Assembly: GCA_963753685.1 (NCBI GenBank)
Contig: CAVWDE010000006.1
Coordinates: 1 to 64,000, forward strand
Reading direction: 5' to 3'
From: DATAOG01 sp963753685
GTDB taxonomy: Bacteria; Pseudomonadota; Alphaproteobacteria; Geminicoccales; Geminicoccaceae
Length of the DNA: 64,000 bases
Below, piece after piece: positions 35,001 through 42,782 of the stretch. Both the position numbers and the translations under genes were made by a program. The stretch's first letter is position 1. Each line of letters begins with the position of its first letter. Under the pieces are notes generated by a model. The model did no database searches, was not told the DNA's origin, and worked only from the letters and a program-made list of their open reading frames with translations.

Positions 35001-35173
35001 TGGGCCGCGCCTTCCTTGGCCAGGAACAGGGCCACCCCGATCGTGTTCAAGATGACCTTGGCGGCCGCCAGCGTGACCGCCAGGCCCATGAAGTGGACCA
35101 GACTGCCAAGGCGCGCCGCCGGCAGGCCAAGCCAGGGCCGCTGCGCCCTCCCCGCTTGCCACCGGACAGCCAT
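32036..35173 (-). CDS. Membrane transporter fused to HEAT-like repeats and a cyclic-nucleotide-binding domain
   Basis: The 1045-residue protein has three parts. Residues about 20-430 contain some twelve membrane helices in an MFS or ATP/ADP-translocase-like arrangement (LGSLVHFMGLAVTLAAAKVILN, GGMIDRVPRLALGQAV). Residues about 440-850 are helical HEAT-like repeats rich in Ala, Leu and Arg (for example LRAEAVGVLGVLAGSP and VRQRAADALAAHG). Residues about 915-1045 form a cNMP-binding beta-roll (MERILLLKRVPLFRYLPLDTLFAVSRALERRHYLDGETILEAQAPFDHLCVVETGAVDL, HFGELVLADEHVRAPQVVAVGDCTVLRL). ATG 35173 is used; a GTG lies one codon earlier. It is 25 bases after the SET gene, so the two are co-transcribed. 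Transport substrate and ligand are unknown. Confidence 0.85.
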   Translation of the reverse strand: MAVRWQAGRAQRPWLGLPAARLGSLVHFMGLAVTLAAAKVILNTIGVALFLAKEGAAQLPLFYILLAAAAILLSVASGGMIDRVPRLALGQAVFLGMLLGAPALRIPIALGLPGVYYLLLASAHIYEIVLDVVLWVVIAGFLDTIELKRGTPLIYMALAAGGVAGGALASLLSPLVPAVDLLFALPILGLIAAAQFGLARRRLQELGDAGPAEPDRPGPVEHLRLLPRLILRYPLILLIALNAAMLTVLYGLCEYLVFTVYAERFRDERVLTQFLAIMFAGIQALEFALLYVVSRPLLERAGPVARNLVFPISSLVCLIGLVLGPKLPSAIATHINAEAVSNAIFQPVNNTNYLALPLRFHGRIRTLADGVFYPSGLALAGFMLLSLQDRLPAAQINFVAITFALLFIVLNVGAGVLFLPALVRNLGADIADFAAPAPGLDPPLAAFAEQIGRLLRSGDPETRSLGLGLASRVDPAPFLEELRRLAPAADRPTRRAIAGLLARAPSAGLPQLLDELLDADDLSSQLVALQVKLVRGDHLGQAQAERLAGSPSRSVAALVALVTGRSEALAEIPAWCRDAETADDVLDACAEARRADLAELIIGVIEAAPHEQQRAGLAVLRTTVDAEHAAAAALARRMAQHADPQLRAEAVGVLGVLAGSPAVLGALAGALGDRSRLVRQRAADALAAHGKVATEIAITRLGAPDPGTVEAAIRALGRIGSRRATQALSALPEPMCQAVARNLGWLRLLPRGPEREPWRALELAIEDHNRRIVSRVLNVLAALGAGRAVAHLRHSLAAADQRTRANALEALLALPQRRLLQPILPLLEARYAVDVSAAAPAAGSAAELAAIPAAASGADDRWIRLAAACTASALRLAPAASPPSRPPTPHRAGSRPAGPPGITPTELDMERILLLKRVPLFRYLPLDTLFAVSRALERRHYLDGETILEAQAPFDHLCVVETGAVDLTSAGGALEHLVAAAHFGELVLADEHVRAPQVVAVGDCTVLRLRRIVFHDLSRDYPELLMELCNLLARRLRRAEERARS

Positions 35174-35198
35174 CACGCGTGCAGGGTCGGCCGCATGG

Positions 35199-35747
35199 TC
35201 AGGCGCCGACCTCCCTCGGCAGGGGGGCCACCTCGACGAAATCGCCGATGATGCCCAAGGCTCGGTAGCGCTGTTGCAGTGCGACCGGCAGCGTGTCGAA
35301 ATTGCCGATGATCCCTCGGCAGTTCGCCGCTCCGCAGCGGCAGCGCATGCGTTCGTGCGGGTTGTTGAGATAGGTCGAGAAGTCGTACCTCAGTTCTTCA
35401 TGCGGCGCGATGTCACGCAGCGCCACGATGATCTGGCCGGTCGCGTCCAGCCGGATCCCGATGTTCGGATCGCAGGCGTGGTTGAAGAAATCCTCGAGAC
35501 TGCCGGTCGGCAGCCTGAATGCATCCAGGCCAACTTGCATCATGTGCTCGAGATCGTAACCGTTCTGACAGAGTTCCTCAAAGCTGCATACCCGATCGCA
35601 ATAATCGCCGTCGTCGTCGATCAGCACGATCTCACCGGCACAGAACCGTCTCGCCGCGAACACGCCAACTCCGGATTCCGGCGTCTCGCCGAGGTACATG
35701 TAGAGACATTTGCGCAGCTTCGCCAACGCATAGTCGTAGCAGTTCAT
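35199..35747 (-). CDS. SET-domain protein, probable lysine methyltransferase
   Basis: The 182-residue protein has the SET core: ESGVGVFAARRFCAGEIVLID near residue 25, FFNHACDPNIGIRLD with the NH..DPN motif and ELRYDFSTY with the YD..T pattern, followed by a post-SET zinc cluster MRCRCGAANCRGIIG. Such proteins methylate lysines in proteins and are unusual in bacteria. ATG 35747 (MNCYDYALAKL) is preferred because a promoter candidate at 35848-35875 lies inside the longer in-frame extension to 35879. It precedes the transporter fusion gene by 25 bases. Confidence 0.87.
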   Translation of the reverse strand: MNCYDYALAKLRKCLYMYLGETPESGVGVFAARRFCAGEIVLIDDDGDYCDRVCSFEELCQNGYDLEHMMQVGLDAFRLPTGSLEDFFNHACDPNIGIRLDATGQIIVALRDIAPHEELRYDFSTYLNNPHERMRCRCGAANCRGIIGNFDTLPVALQQRYRALGIIGDFVEVAPLPREVGA

Positions 35748-35847
35748 AGACGTCCACTTCTTGTTCGATCTGCCGGTGCGGCCGGCGGCCGCATCCGAGG
35801 CATTGTTGTTCTTGTTCGCGCCGTCCGCCAGCAGGGATCTCGTAGCC

Positions 35848-35875
35848 AGTCTACCAAAATAGAAGTAGCAATCAA
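35848..35875 (-). promoter_or_regulatory. Sigma70-like promoter for the SET gene
   Basis: On the minus strand TTGATT (35875-35870) and TAGACT (35853-35848) are separated by 16 bases. The start at 35747 would then have a leader of roughly 95 bases. The match is moderate. Confidence 0.4.
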
Positions 35876-35879
35876 TCAT

Positions 35880-36102
35880 CGATTGTCGTAGTATTTTCGT
35901 AGTATTAATGCTAATGGTTTCAATATTAAATGATAATAGTCACGAGAAATGGCAGCAAATTTTAGCTAAATATCCATTAAATAAACAACATCAGGATTTG
36001 TTATTGACAGTAGCGTCTGAGGTCCGCAGTCTTTGCCTAAGAATGAGGCCGATTCCGCTCGGCGGACGCCTAAGAACTGGCGGTGGAGGGAGCGCATCCG
36101 CA
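35880..36102. other. AT-rich island between SET and desaturase genes
   Basis: This 223-base stretch is strongly AT-rich on its left side, unlike all neighbours. TCGTAGTATT occurs at 35886-35895 and 35897-35906, in phase with one helical turn, which suggests a protein-binding site. A frame from ATG 35908 reads through AAT-, AAA- and TTA-rich codons (HEKWQQILAKYPLNKQHQD) into the desaturase frame and may be a foreign remnant or a true extension of that gene. TTGACA at 36004-36009 has no good -10 partner. Confidence 0.5.
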
Positions 36103-37059
36103 ATGCGATCGAACGACGACCTGAAAAAGAAGCCAACGCCGGAAGATTTGGCCGCTCCGGACGCGCTGCGCTCCTGGCTGGCAATCGGGCGCAATTGGTC
36201 GTTGGTGTTCGGCCTCGTGGCGCTGGCCGAGTGGGCCGACCGGTGGTGGTGGGCCGGCCTATGTGTGCTGGGTATCGGCACCCTGCAGTTCGCCCTGGGG
36301 GAAGCCCTGCTCCACGAGGCGAGCCACTACAATCTGTTCCGTTCCCGGGTCTGGAACGATCGGCTCGAGGTCCTCTATGCCCTGCCGTTCCTGACCACCA
36401 TGGACGCCTATCGCGCCGAGCATCTCCAGCATCACAGCCGCCTGGGGAAGGGCAACGACCACGTCGTGCTCGATTATGGCTATCACGGGCTCACGGCCAA
36501 TTCCTCGCAGGCGGCATGGGTCTGGTTCGGCAAGCCAGCCTTGGGACTGGCGACCGTGGAGTACCTCCGGTACCTGTGGAACAGGCACACCGCCTCCGCC
36601 TGGCTCAAGCTCACGATCTTCTGGGTGCCGATGTTGGCGATCTGCGCGGCCGGCGGAGTCTTGCCCGATCTCCTGCTCTACTGGTTCTTGCCGCTGTTCG
36701 CGGTCTTTGCCCCGCTTCTGCACTGGTCGGAAATCGCCGATCACTACCGGACCCGGACCGGAACCCGCTCGCGGCTCAGTCGCCTTCACAATCTGCTCTG
36801 GCACAACAACGGCTACCACGCGATCCACCACCGCTTCCCCAGGATCCCGTTCCACAACCTGGCCCGGGCGCATCGGGTGCTCGGGGGCGATCGGTGGGAC
36901 TGTACCCGCGGCTGGTGGGGTGTATGGCGCCAGATCAGCCGGCCTACCGAGCCGGTGCCCGAGGCGTGGGCCAGCTTCTGGCCGCGACTTCAGGCGCAGC
37001 GTGCGACCAGGAGGGCAGGAGAAGAGACGCTCGGCTCGCCGGAGAGCGTCGCGTCCTAA
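36103..37059 (+). CDS. Membrane fatty acid desaturase-family protein
   Basis: The 318-residue protein has four to five hydrophobic helices and the three histidine boxes of di-iron desaturases: HEASH (residues 71-75), HLQHH (107-111) and YHAIHH near residue 245. These hold the iron pair that introduces a double bond or hydroxyl into lipids or carotenoid-like substrates. ATG 36103 is chosen because GGAGGGAG precedes it and upstream codons are AT-rich and atypical; an alternative start is ATG 35908. It is transcribed divergently from the SET/transporter pair across the AT-rich island. The substrate is unknown. Confidence 0.87.
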   Translation: MRSNDDLKKKPTPEDLAAPDALRSWLAIGRNWSLVFGLVALAEWADRWWWAGLCVLGIGTLQFALGEALLHEASHYNLFRSRVWNDRLEVLYALPFLTTMDAYRAEHLQHHSRLGKGNDHVVLDYGYHGLTANSSQAAWVWFGKPALGLATVEYLRYLWNRHTASAWLKLTIFWVPMLAICAAGGVLPDLLLYWFLPLFAVFAPLLHWSEIADHYRTRTGTRSRLSRLHNLLWHNNGYHAIHHRFPRIPFHNLARAHRVLGGDRWDCTRGWWGVWRQISRPTEPVPEAWASFWPRLQAQRATRRAGEETLGSPESVAS

Positions 37060-37110
37060 GCCGGCCGGTCCCGTCGCCGGAGCTGAGGGCACCAGCGCCC
37101 CCGTGCACGG

Positions 37111-39669
37111 TCAGTCGCCGGCCAGGACCTTCGGCCTGTCGCCGGTCGAGCCGGCTCGCTCCGGCCAGTCCCGGACCATCTGCTGAAAGTCGGTGGCGGT
37201 CATCGGTCGGCCGAAGTAGTAGCCCTGCACCTCGTCGCAGCCCTCGTGCTTGAGGAAGGCCAGCTGCTCGGGGGTCTCGACGCCTTCGGCGCAGGTCTCG
37301 ATGCCGAGGCTGTGGCCGAGCCCGACCACGGCGCGCACGATCGCATCGGCATCGGTCCGGGTCTCGAGCGCCGAGACGAACGAACGGTCGATCTTGATCT
37401 TGTCGAACGGGAACTTCTGCAGGTAGCTCAAGCTCGAGTAGCCGGTGCCGAAGTCGTCCATGGCGATCCGCACCCCGAGATCCTTGAGCTGGCGGAGCGT
37501 GGTCATCGCCGCCTCGGTGTTCTGGAGCAGGATACCCTCGGTGATCTCGAGCTCGAGGCGCTCGGGCTCGAGGCCGGAGTCCGCGAGCGCCCGCCGCACG
37601 GTGTCGATCAGGTCGGGTTGCTTGAACTGCACCGGGGAGATGTTGACCGACATCTGCAGACCCAGCCACGAGGTCGCCTGCACGCAGGCGCGGCGCAGAA
37701 CCCACTCGCCGAGAGCCACGATCAGGCCGGTCTCCTCGGCCACGCCGATGAACTCGCCGGGCGGCACCAGGCCGCGCTCCGGGTGGTGCCAGCGGACCAG
37801 GCCCTCGACCCCGGAAAGGCTGTTGTGGCCGAGCTCGACCTTGGGCTGGTAGTACAGCTCGAGCTCGTTGCGGGCGAGGGCGAGGCGGAGGTCGCGCTCG
37901 AGCGCCTTGCGCGCCTGCAGGCGCGCATCCATGCCGGCCTCGAAGAAGCGGAAGGTGTTGCGACCCTCGTCCTTGGCCCGATAGAGGGCGATGTCGGCGT
38001 TCTGCAGCAAGCGCCCCGGGATCGAACCGTCCAACGGGATCAGCGCGACGCCGACACTGGCGGTGACCAGAACCTCGTGGCCGTCGAGATCGAACGGGGC
38101 CGCGAGGGTCTCGATCACCCGGCGACAGAGTTTCTGCGCGCCATCGGGCTGCTCGATGCCGACCTGGACGATCGCGAACTCGTCGCCACCGATGCGTGCG
38201 ACGGTGTCGGTCTCGCGCACGCACGCCTGCAGGCGCTCGGCGCAGCCCTTGACCAGCAGGTCGCCGGCGGCATGACCGAGGGTATCGTTGACGTCCTTGA
38301 AGCGGTCGAGATCGACGCACAGGACGGCGGCGACGTCGCCACGCCGGCTGACGGTCGCCACCGCCTGCTCGAGACGCTCGGCGAACAGCTCGCGGTTGGG
38401 CAGGCCGGTCAGCGGATCGTGCAGGGCCAGATATTGGGCGCGCCGCTCGGCCTCGATCTCGGCGGTGATGTCGGTCGCCGTGCCGCGATAGCCGTGGTGC
38501 CGTCCCTTGTCGTCGGTGATCGGCTTGCCGGCGACCCGCAGGGTCCGGCTGTGGCCGGCGTCGTCCTCGCAGAGGCACAGCAGATTGCGGAAGGGACGCT
38601 GGTGCGCCAGGTCGTTCTGATGGCGCTCCCAGCGCTCGACGCTCTCGGCGGAATGCAGAAGGTCGCCGAGCGGCTTGCCGAGCACCAGGTTGGGCGAGAT
38701 GGCGGTGACCGTCGCGAACCGCTCCGAAAGATAGCACAGCCGCAGATCGGCGCCGGTCTCCCAGATCCAGTCCGAGCTGGCGTCGGCGACGTCGCGAAAC
38801 CGCGCCTCGCTCGCCTGGATCGTCCCGGCGGCCTGACGCGCGTGACGCAGCACGATGAAGGTGAAGATCGAGATCACCGCGATCGCGATCGCCAGCGACG
38901 GCGTGACCGACCTCAGGAACTCCCAGCCCGGCTGGTTCGGTCGCCAGACCAGGTGGCCGAGCTCGCTGCCGTCGGGGGCGGTCAGCGGCAGCACCGCTGC
39001 CCCTGGGGCCGCCTCAGCGCTTCGAATCAGCTTGAGGTCCTCGACCTGCAGGGTCTCCGCGACCGAATCGAGGAACGCTTGGTCGATGCGCTTGGCGTAG
39101 ATCAGGACCGACCGCGGCCCCGGCGGAAGCTCCAGATCGGAGCCCTCTTCGGGCGTGATCGCGCTGGCGCCGACCACCACCACGCCGTCCTCGGCGGTGA
39201 GCACGCCATAAGCGGGTTCCGGCCGGTTGCGCGCCGCCGCGCGCGCCTGGTCGATCAGCTTGTCGAGGCCGTGACCAAGCGTTGCGAACGCGTCGGCGTC
39301 GGCGCGGTGATCCTCGTTGGAGGAGTAGATCGTCCGGTTCTCGGCGTCGACCACGAAGCTCATTTCGTAGCCATGGTTCTCGTAGACATAAAAGCCGACG
39401 CCCGTATCCGCCCATTCGAGATTGGGGCTCAGGACCAGATGCTGAACGGCATCGTTCCACCAGCTGTAGTCCTTGGCAACCAGGCCGACCGCTTCAGCTT
39501 TGCGGTGCATCGTGTTGCGCATGCTGTCGATCGACTGTCGCAGGGCGATTCGATCCTGATTCTTCGCGCTGAACCAGACGAAGCCGACGACCACCGACAT
39601 CGCGACCGCGACCAGAACCGCGATCGGCACAATAACCTGTCGGATCAGCTTGCCGCTGCGTTCATCCAT
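37111..39669 (-). CDS. Sensor diguanylate cyclase/phosphodiesterase (CHASE4-like, PAS, GGDEF, EAL)
   Basis: The 852-residue protein has a membrane helix at about 12-33, a periplasmic CHASE4-like sensor (KDYSWWNDAVQHLV) to about 255, a second helix near 260-280, a PAS domain at about 290-410, GGDEF at about 415-580 with intact RIGGDEF, and EAL at about 590-840. The EAL signature reads EGL, with the metal-binding glutamate kept, and later residues such as DDFGTGYSSL and KIDRSFV are intact. It probably controls c-di-GMP in response to a periplasmic cue. ATG 39669 has AAAGG nine bases upstream. Confidence 0.92.
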   Translation of the reverse strand: MDERSGKLIRQVIVPIAVLVAVAMSVVVGFVWFSAKNQDRIALRQSIDSMRNTMHRKAEAVGLVAKDYSWWNDAVQHLVLSPNLEWADTGVGFYVYENHGYEMSFVVDAENRTIYSSNEDHRADADAFATLGHGLDKLIDQARAAARNRPEPAYGVLTAEDGVVVVGASAITPEEGSDLELPPGPRSVLIYAKRIDQAFLDSVAETLQVEDLKLIRSAEAAPGAAVLPLTAPDGSELGHLVWRPNQPGWEFLRSVTPSLAIAIAVISIFTFIVLRHARQAAGTIQASEARFRDVADASSDWIWETGADLRLCYLSERFATVTAISPNLVLGKPLGDLLHSAESVERWERHQNDLAHQRPFRNLLCLCEDDAGHSRTLRVAGKPITDDKGRHHGYRGTATDITAEIEAERRAQYLALHDPLTGLPNRELFAERLEQAVATVSRRGDVAAVLCVDLDRFKDVNDTLGHAAGDLLVKGCAERLQACVRETDTVARIGGDEFAIVQVGIEQPDGAQKLCRRVIETLAAPFDLDGHEVLVTASVGVALIPLDGSIPGRLLQNADIALYRAKDEGRNTFRFFEAGMDARLQARKALERDLRLALARNELELYYQPKVELGHNSLSGVEGLVRWHHPERGLVPPGEFIGVAEETGLIVALGEWVLRRACVQATSWLGLQMSVNISPVQFKQPDLIDTVRRALADSGLEPERLELEITEGILLQNTEAAMTTLRQLKDLGVRIAMDDFGTGYSSLSYLQKFPFDKIKIDRSFVSALETRTDADAIVRAVVGLGHSLGIETCAEGVETPEQLAFLKHEGCDEVQGYYFGRPMTATDFQQMVRDWPERAGSTGDRPKVLAGD

Positions 39670-39907
39670 CGCCCGAACCTTTACCGATCTTGGGGGTGAC
39701 GGCCCACGCTGGTGCCGCGCACCGGGCTGTTTTGCCACCGTACAGTAAAGATTGCCTTAGAGAACCCAAACGATTTGCCGCCACCTGGACGAGAAGCAGC
39801 TACGAATGCTTTACCTTTTCTGCAACGGAGCCGGAGGGCCAAAAGCCGCTTGCGCTCGTGCGTCAGCGACCGGCGCGCCGGGCGCGAGCTCGTAGGCCGG
39901 CGTGCGC

Positions 39908-42193
39908 TCAGCTCGCGCCATTGCGGTCTGCGGGCACGAAGGGCATGGCGTCGGCGAAGCGTCGGAGCACGTTGGTGGTGAGCCTGGCCAGATTGTTGTC
40001 AAAGCCGTTCCAGGACAGGCTGCCGGCGTAGGCGATCGAGCCGGTCGAGAACACCGCACCCCCTTCCGGGGTCTCGAAGAACACGAGGTCGGCGTGGATG
40101 TCGCGATTCTGGCTCGCGTCGGTGGCCCCGTGCGGGATCCGCACCTCCTCGGCGACCAATTCGTAAGTGTTGGAATGGTTCTCCGAGCGAGCGACCACAA
40201 GCGCGTGCGGCGGCGTGCCGAGCGCCGGGTCGACGCAGTCGATCTCGAGCCCGGCAGCGCCCCCCTGGAGTACCCCGAAGTCGCCCAGGATCTCATCCGC
40301 GATGCCCTCGAACATGAAGGCGACGCGGGGATCGTGGCTCGCGGGCGTGCGCCGGTAATAAGAGCACTTGTCGAAGCCCTGGCTGATGAAGCCGACGCCC
40401 GTCAGCTGCTGCGGCGCCCGGCCCTGGCGCCGCCAGAGGCCGCCATACTCGCCGCTGAAGCTGTGGTGGGCCTCGCCGGGCAGCGCGTCCCAGGCGCGCA
40501 CGCCGCCCTCGGCGCGGCGCACCTCGAGCACGCCGCGCCGGGTCGGGTGATGGGCGATCCGCCAGTAGAAGCCATTGCCGCCCAGATACATCAGCCGGCC
40601 GCCCTGGCGCAGCCAGGCGTCGAGCGCGTCCAGCATGGCGGCGGAATCGTATTCGGGATGGCTGCCGGTGAGCACGACCGCGTAGGGGCGGAGCAGATCC
40701 GCGCCCTCGTCGTGCAGGTCCTCCTCGGTGAGCACGTCGTAGGCGACGCCCTGATGCTCCAGCCAGTCGACGATGAACAAATCGAGGTTGAAGTTCCAGT
40801 GCCGCCCGGTCGGCCGGACGTTGGTCGCCGGCCGCAGGCGCGAGGCATAGGCGACCCCGCTGCCGTCCGAGTGGCGGTCGTAGGTCGAGAGGCCGAGCTC
40901 CGGGTACTCCAGCAGCAGCGCATCGACCGCGTCCATGACGGTCAGCCGGCCGTGGTAGAGCTCGGTCGCGAGCGAGGCGAAACGGCCGCGATTGTTGATG
41001 TAGGCGAGATAGGTCGCGGTCGGCGCCAGGAAGGCGATCTTGGTGCGGTTCTCGACGCGGCTGTGGGTGTGGTTCTCAGCGCGCGGCGGCCGGACGAAGA
41101 ACGGCACGTGAAACTCGGCCTCGCTGGCCCGGAGATGCACGGCATAGATGCCCGAGCGCAGAGCGGCCGGCAGCTCGAGCTCGAAATCGGCGTGCCAGTT
41201 GGCATCCAGGAGGTCGTCGTCGTGGAAATGGATCGCGCCATACTGCTCGGGCGCCCGGGTCCAGTCCATGACCGCGCCGGTCCAGTTGTGCCCGGTCATC
41301 GCGCGCGCCGGCAGATTGACCGCGGTGCCGTGCAGCCGGTTGGCCGAGGCGTCGATCAGCGTCTCGGTCGGGATCTCACGGCAGAAATCCCAGCGCCCGA
41401 CCAGGGCCTGCTCCAGCCCGGCGGGCAGCACGCCATCGCCCGCGAGCGCCCAGACCTCGGCCGGCTCCAGCGCCCGGTTGGCGAGCCGCGGCCGGTCGAG
41501 CTTGCCGTTGTAGTGGCCGCCCGCGACCAGCCGGCCGTAGGCGGTCGGTGGCTCCGCCTCGCCCGCGTGCCAGGCCGCGAACAGGAAGGGAGCAGACCGC
41601 GGCGCGAGGCGGATGGCGGTGGTCGCCTCGGCGCGCGCGGGCGCCTGGTCATGAAAGGTCCGGTCGGCGACTGGCACCTGCCAAAGGGCGAGGCGGCCGC
41701 GCGCGGCATCGAAGCTGCCGGCGACCAGATACCAGCGGCGCGCCTGCAGCGGCGTCCGGGTGCTCACGCTCGCGACCGCGCGGCCGTCGCCGAGTCGCAG
41801 CTCAAGCGCGCCCTCGGCGTCGAGGCCGAGCCCGAAGCCCCGCCGCTCGGCCTCCGACCAGGTGCCGAGCAACGCCTGCCGGCCGCGACCCGGCGTGGTC
41901 GGCCAGACGTAGGCCTGGAGGGTGAAGCTCTCGAGCCCGGCGATCAGCGGATGCGGGTCGACCGCCCCGAAGGAGCCGATCGGGACCCTCTGCTGCCGCC
42001 CGGGATAGCTGCGGTTGGCCGGATGCTCGATGCGCTCGGTCCGGAACGGGGTCGCGAGCGGCCCCGCCTGCGGGTTGATCAGGCGCACGAGCTCGGCCTC
42101 GTACCGGGGCGCACCGAGGCAGCTGACCATGACCCGGACGCGCTCGCCCGGAGCGACGCTGATCGGGTCGCAATAGGCGAGCAGCGCGGTCAT
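39908..42193 (-). CDS. N,N-dimethylformamidase beta (large) subunit-like
   Basis: The 761-residue protein resembles DmfA2, the large subunit of the iron enzyme that hydrolyses N,N-dimethylformamide to dimethylamine and formate. It has an N-terminal beta-sandwich opening (LAYCDPISVAPGERVRVMVSC), a concanavalin-like middle (residues about 75-280) and a C-terminal glutaminase-like domain (VVLTGSHPEYDSAAMLDALDAWLRQGGRLMYLGGNGFYW). DmfA2-type enzymes bind iron through two tyrosines and a glutamate; I cannot place these with certainty. The small subunit gene lies 49 bases upstream, the order seen in known loci. The natural substrate could be another small amide. Confidence 0.85.
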   Translation of the reverse strand: MTALLAYCDPISVAPGERVRVMVSCLGAPRYEAELVRLINPQAGPLATPFRTERIEHPANRSYPGRQQRVPIGSFGAVDPHPLIAGLESFTLQAYVWPTTPGRGRQALLGTWSEAERRGFGLGLDAEGALELRLGDGRAVASVSTRTPLQARRWYLVAGSFDAARGRLALWQVPVADRTFHDQAPARAEATTAIRLAPRSAPFLFAAWHAGEAEPPTAYGRLVAGGHYNGKLDRPRLANRALEPAEVWALAGDGVLPAGLEQALVGRWDFCREIPTETLIDASANRLHGTAVNLPARAMTGHNWTGAVMDWTRAPEQYGAIHFHDDDLLDANWHADFELELPAALRSGIYAVHLRASEAEFHVPFFVRPPRAENHTHSRVENRTKIAFLAPTATYLAYINNRGRFASLATELYHGRLTVMDAVDALLLEYPELGLSTYDRHSDGSGVAYASRLRPATNVRPTGRHWNFNLDLFIVDWLEHQGVAYDVLTEEDLHDEGADLLRPYAVVLTGSHPEYDSAAMLDALDAWLRQGGRLMYLGGNGFYWRIAHHPTRRGVLEVRRAEGGVRAWDALPGEAHHSFSGEYGGLWRRQGRAPQQLTGVGFISQGFDKCSYYRRTPASHDPRVAFMFEGIADEILGDFGVLQGGAAGLEIDCVDPALGTPPHALVVARSENHSNTYELVAEEVRIPHGATDASQNRDIHADLVFFETPEGGAVFSTGSIAYAGSLSWNGFDNNLARLTTNVLRRFADAMPFVPADRNGAS

Positions 42194-42242
42194 GATCGGC
42201 GGCTCCTCCAGCGGGCGGCGGGCGCGCCCTGAGCGCCCCGGC

Positions 42243-42569
42243 TCAGTCGATCGGCAGCTCCTGGCCGCTCAGCGCCTGCCAGCGCAGCTTGAACACGTGC
42301 CACTCGGCCGCTTCCAGGCTGGTGAACACGGTGTTGGTCAGCTGCGGCGGGCCTGTGTTGCCCGGCGGCATGAGGGCCAGCGTCCAGCGCTCGCCGGCCG
42401 CGCTCACGACCAGCACGTGGAACGGCTCGGCGCGGGGCTTGCGCATCAGGTTCAGCAGATACTGCAGGTCCGGGCTGTGCTCGCCGTAGGGTCTGGCCTT
42501 GAACTCCTCGACCAGGTCGAGCCGCTTCGGGTCGAGCTCGTACATGGCCTGCGCGTAGCGCCTCCCCAT
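42243..42569 (-). CDS. N,N-dimethylformamidase alpha (small) subunit-like
   Basis: The roughly 108-residue protein shares a recognisable pattern with the DMFase small subunit: DLVEEFKARPYGEHSPDLQYLLNLMR, then FTSLEAAEWHVFKLRWQAL near the C terminus. Its position directly before the large-subunit gene supports the assignment. The start is uncertain: ATG 42569 and ATG 42545 are both possible and neither has a strong ribosome site; the longer frame up to 42680 adds a Pro/Arg-rich tail that looks non-coding. Confidence 0.75.
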   Translation of the reverse strand: MGRRYAQAMYELDPKRLDLVEEFKARPYGEHSPDLQYLLNLMRKPRAEPFHVLVVSAAGERWTLALMPPGNTGPPQLTNTVFTSLEAAEWHVFKLRWQALSGQELPID

Positions 42570-42782
42570 AAGCCCGCCCGGGGCGCCCACCCGGAGCTTC
42601 TCCCAGCGGTGCCGCCCCGGCGTGCCGCGACCCTCCTTGGTGCGCGGGCGCGCCGGCGGACGTGCCTGCCCATTCGGCAAGCTAACCGGTCCGGCGCCGC
42701 CTGAAAAGCCGCGTCGAGAGGGGTCCGGTCGGAATCGGGACCGCCGGTCGATCGGGTGGCGGGCGCTCCGGCCCGCCGGCCG

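Noticed and set aside
33251..35251. A 666-codon plus-strand frame opposite the transporter fusion gene.
   Set aside because: Composition is extreme (Arg, Gln, Asp, Glu) and the opposite strand has clear membrane and cNMP-binding features.
37800..37830. The EGL signature in the EAL domain as evidence of a dead phosphodiesterase.
   Set aside because: The metal-binding glutamate is retained and EGL variants can be active; other catalytic blocks are intact.
37246..39699. An 817-codon plus-strand frame opposite the GGDEF/EAL gene.
   Set aside because: The GGDEF and EAL motifs on the other strand are decisive; the antisense frame has no family features.
39902..42232. A 776-codon plus-strand frame opposite the dimethylformamidase large subunit gene.
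   Set aside because: It mirrors the real gene and has no recognisable domain or ribosome site.
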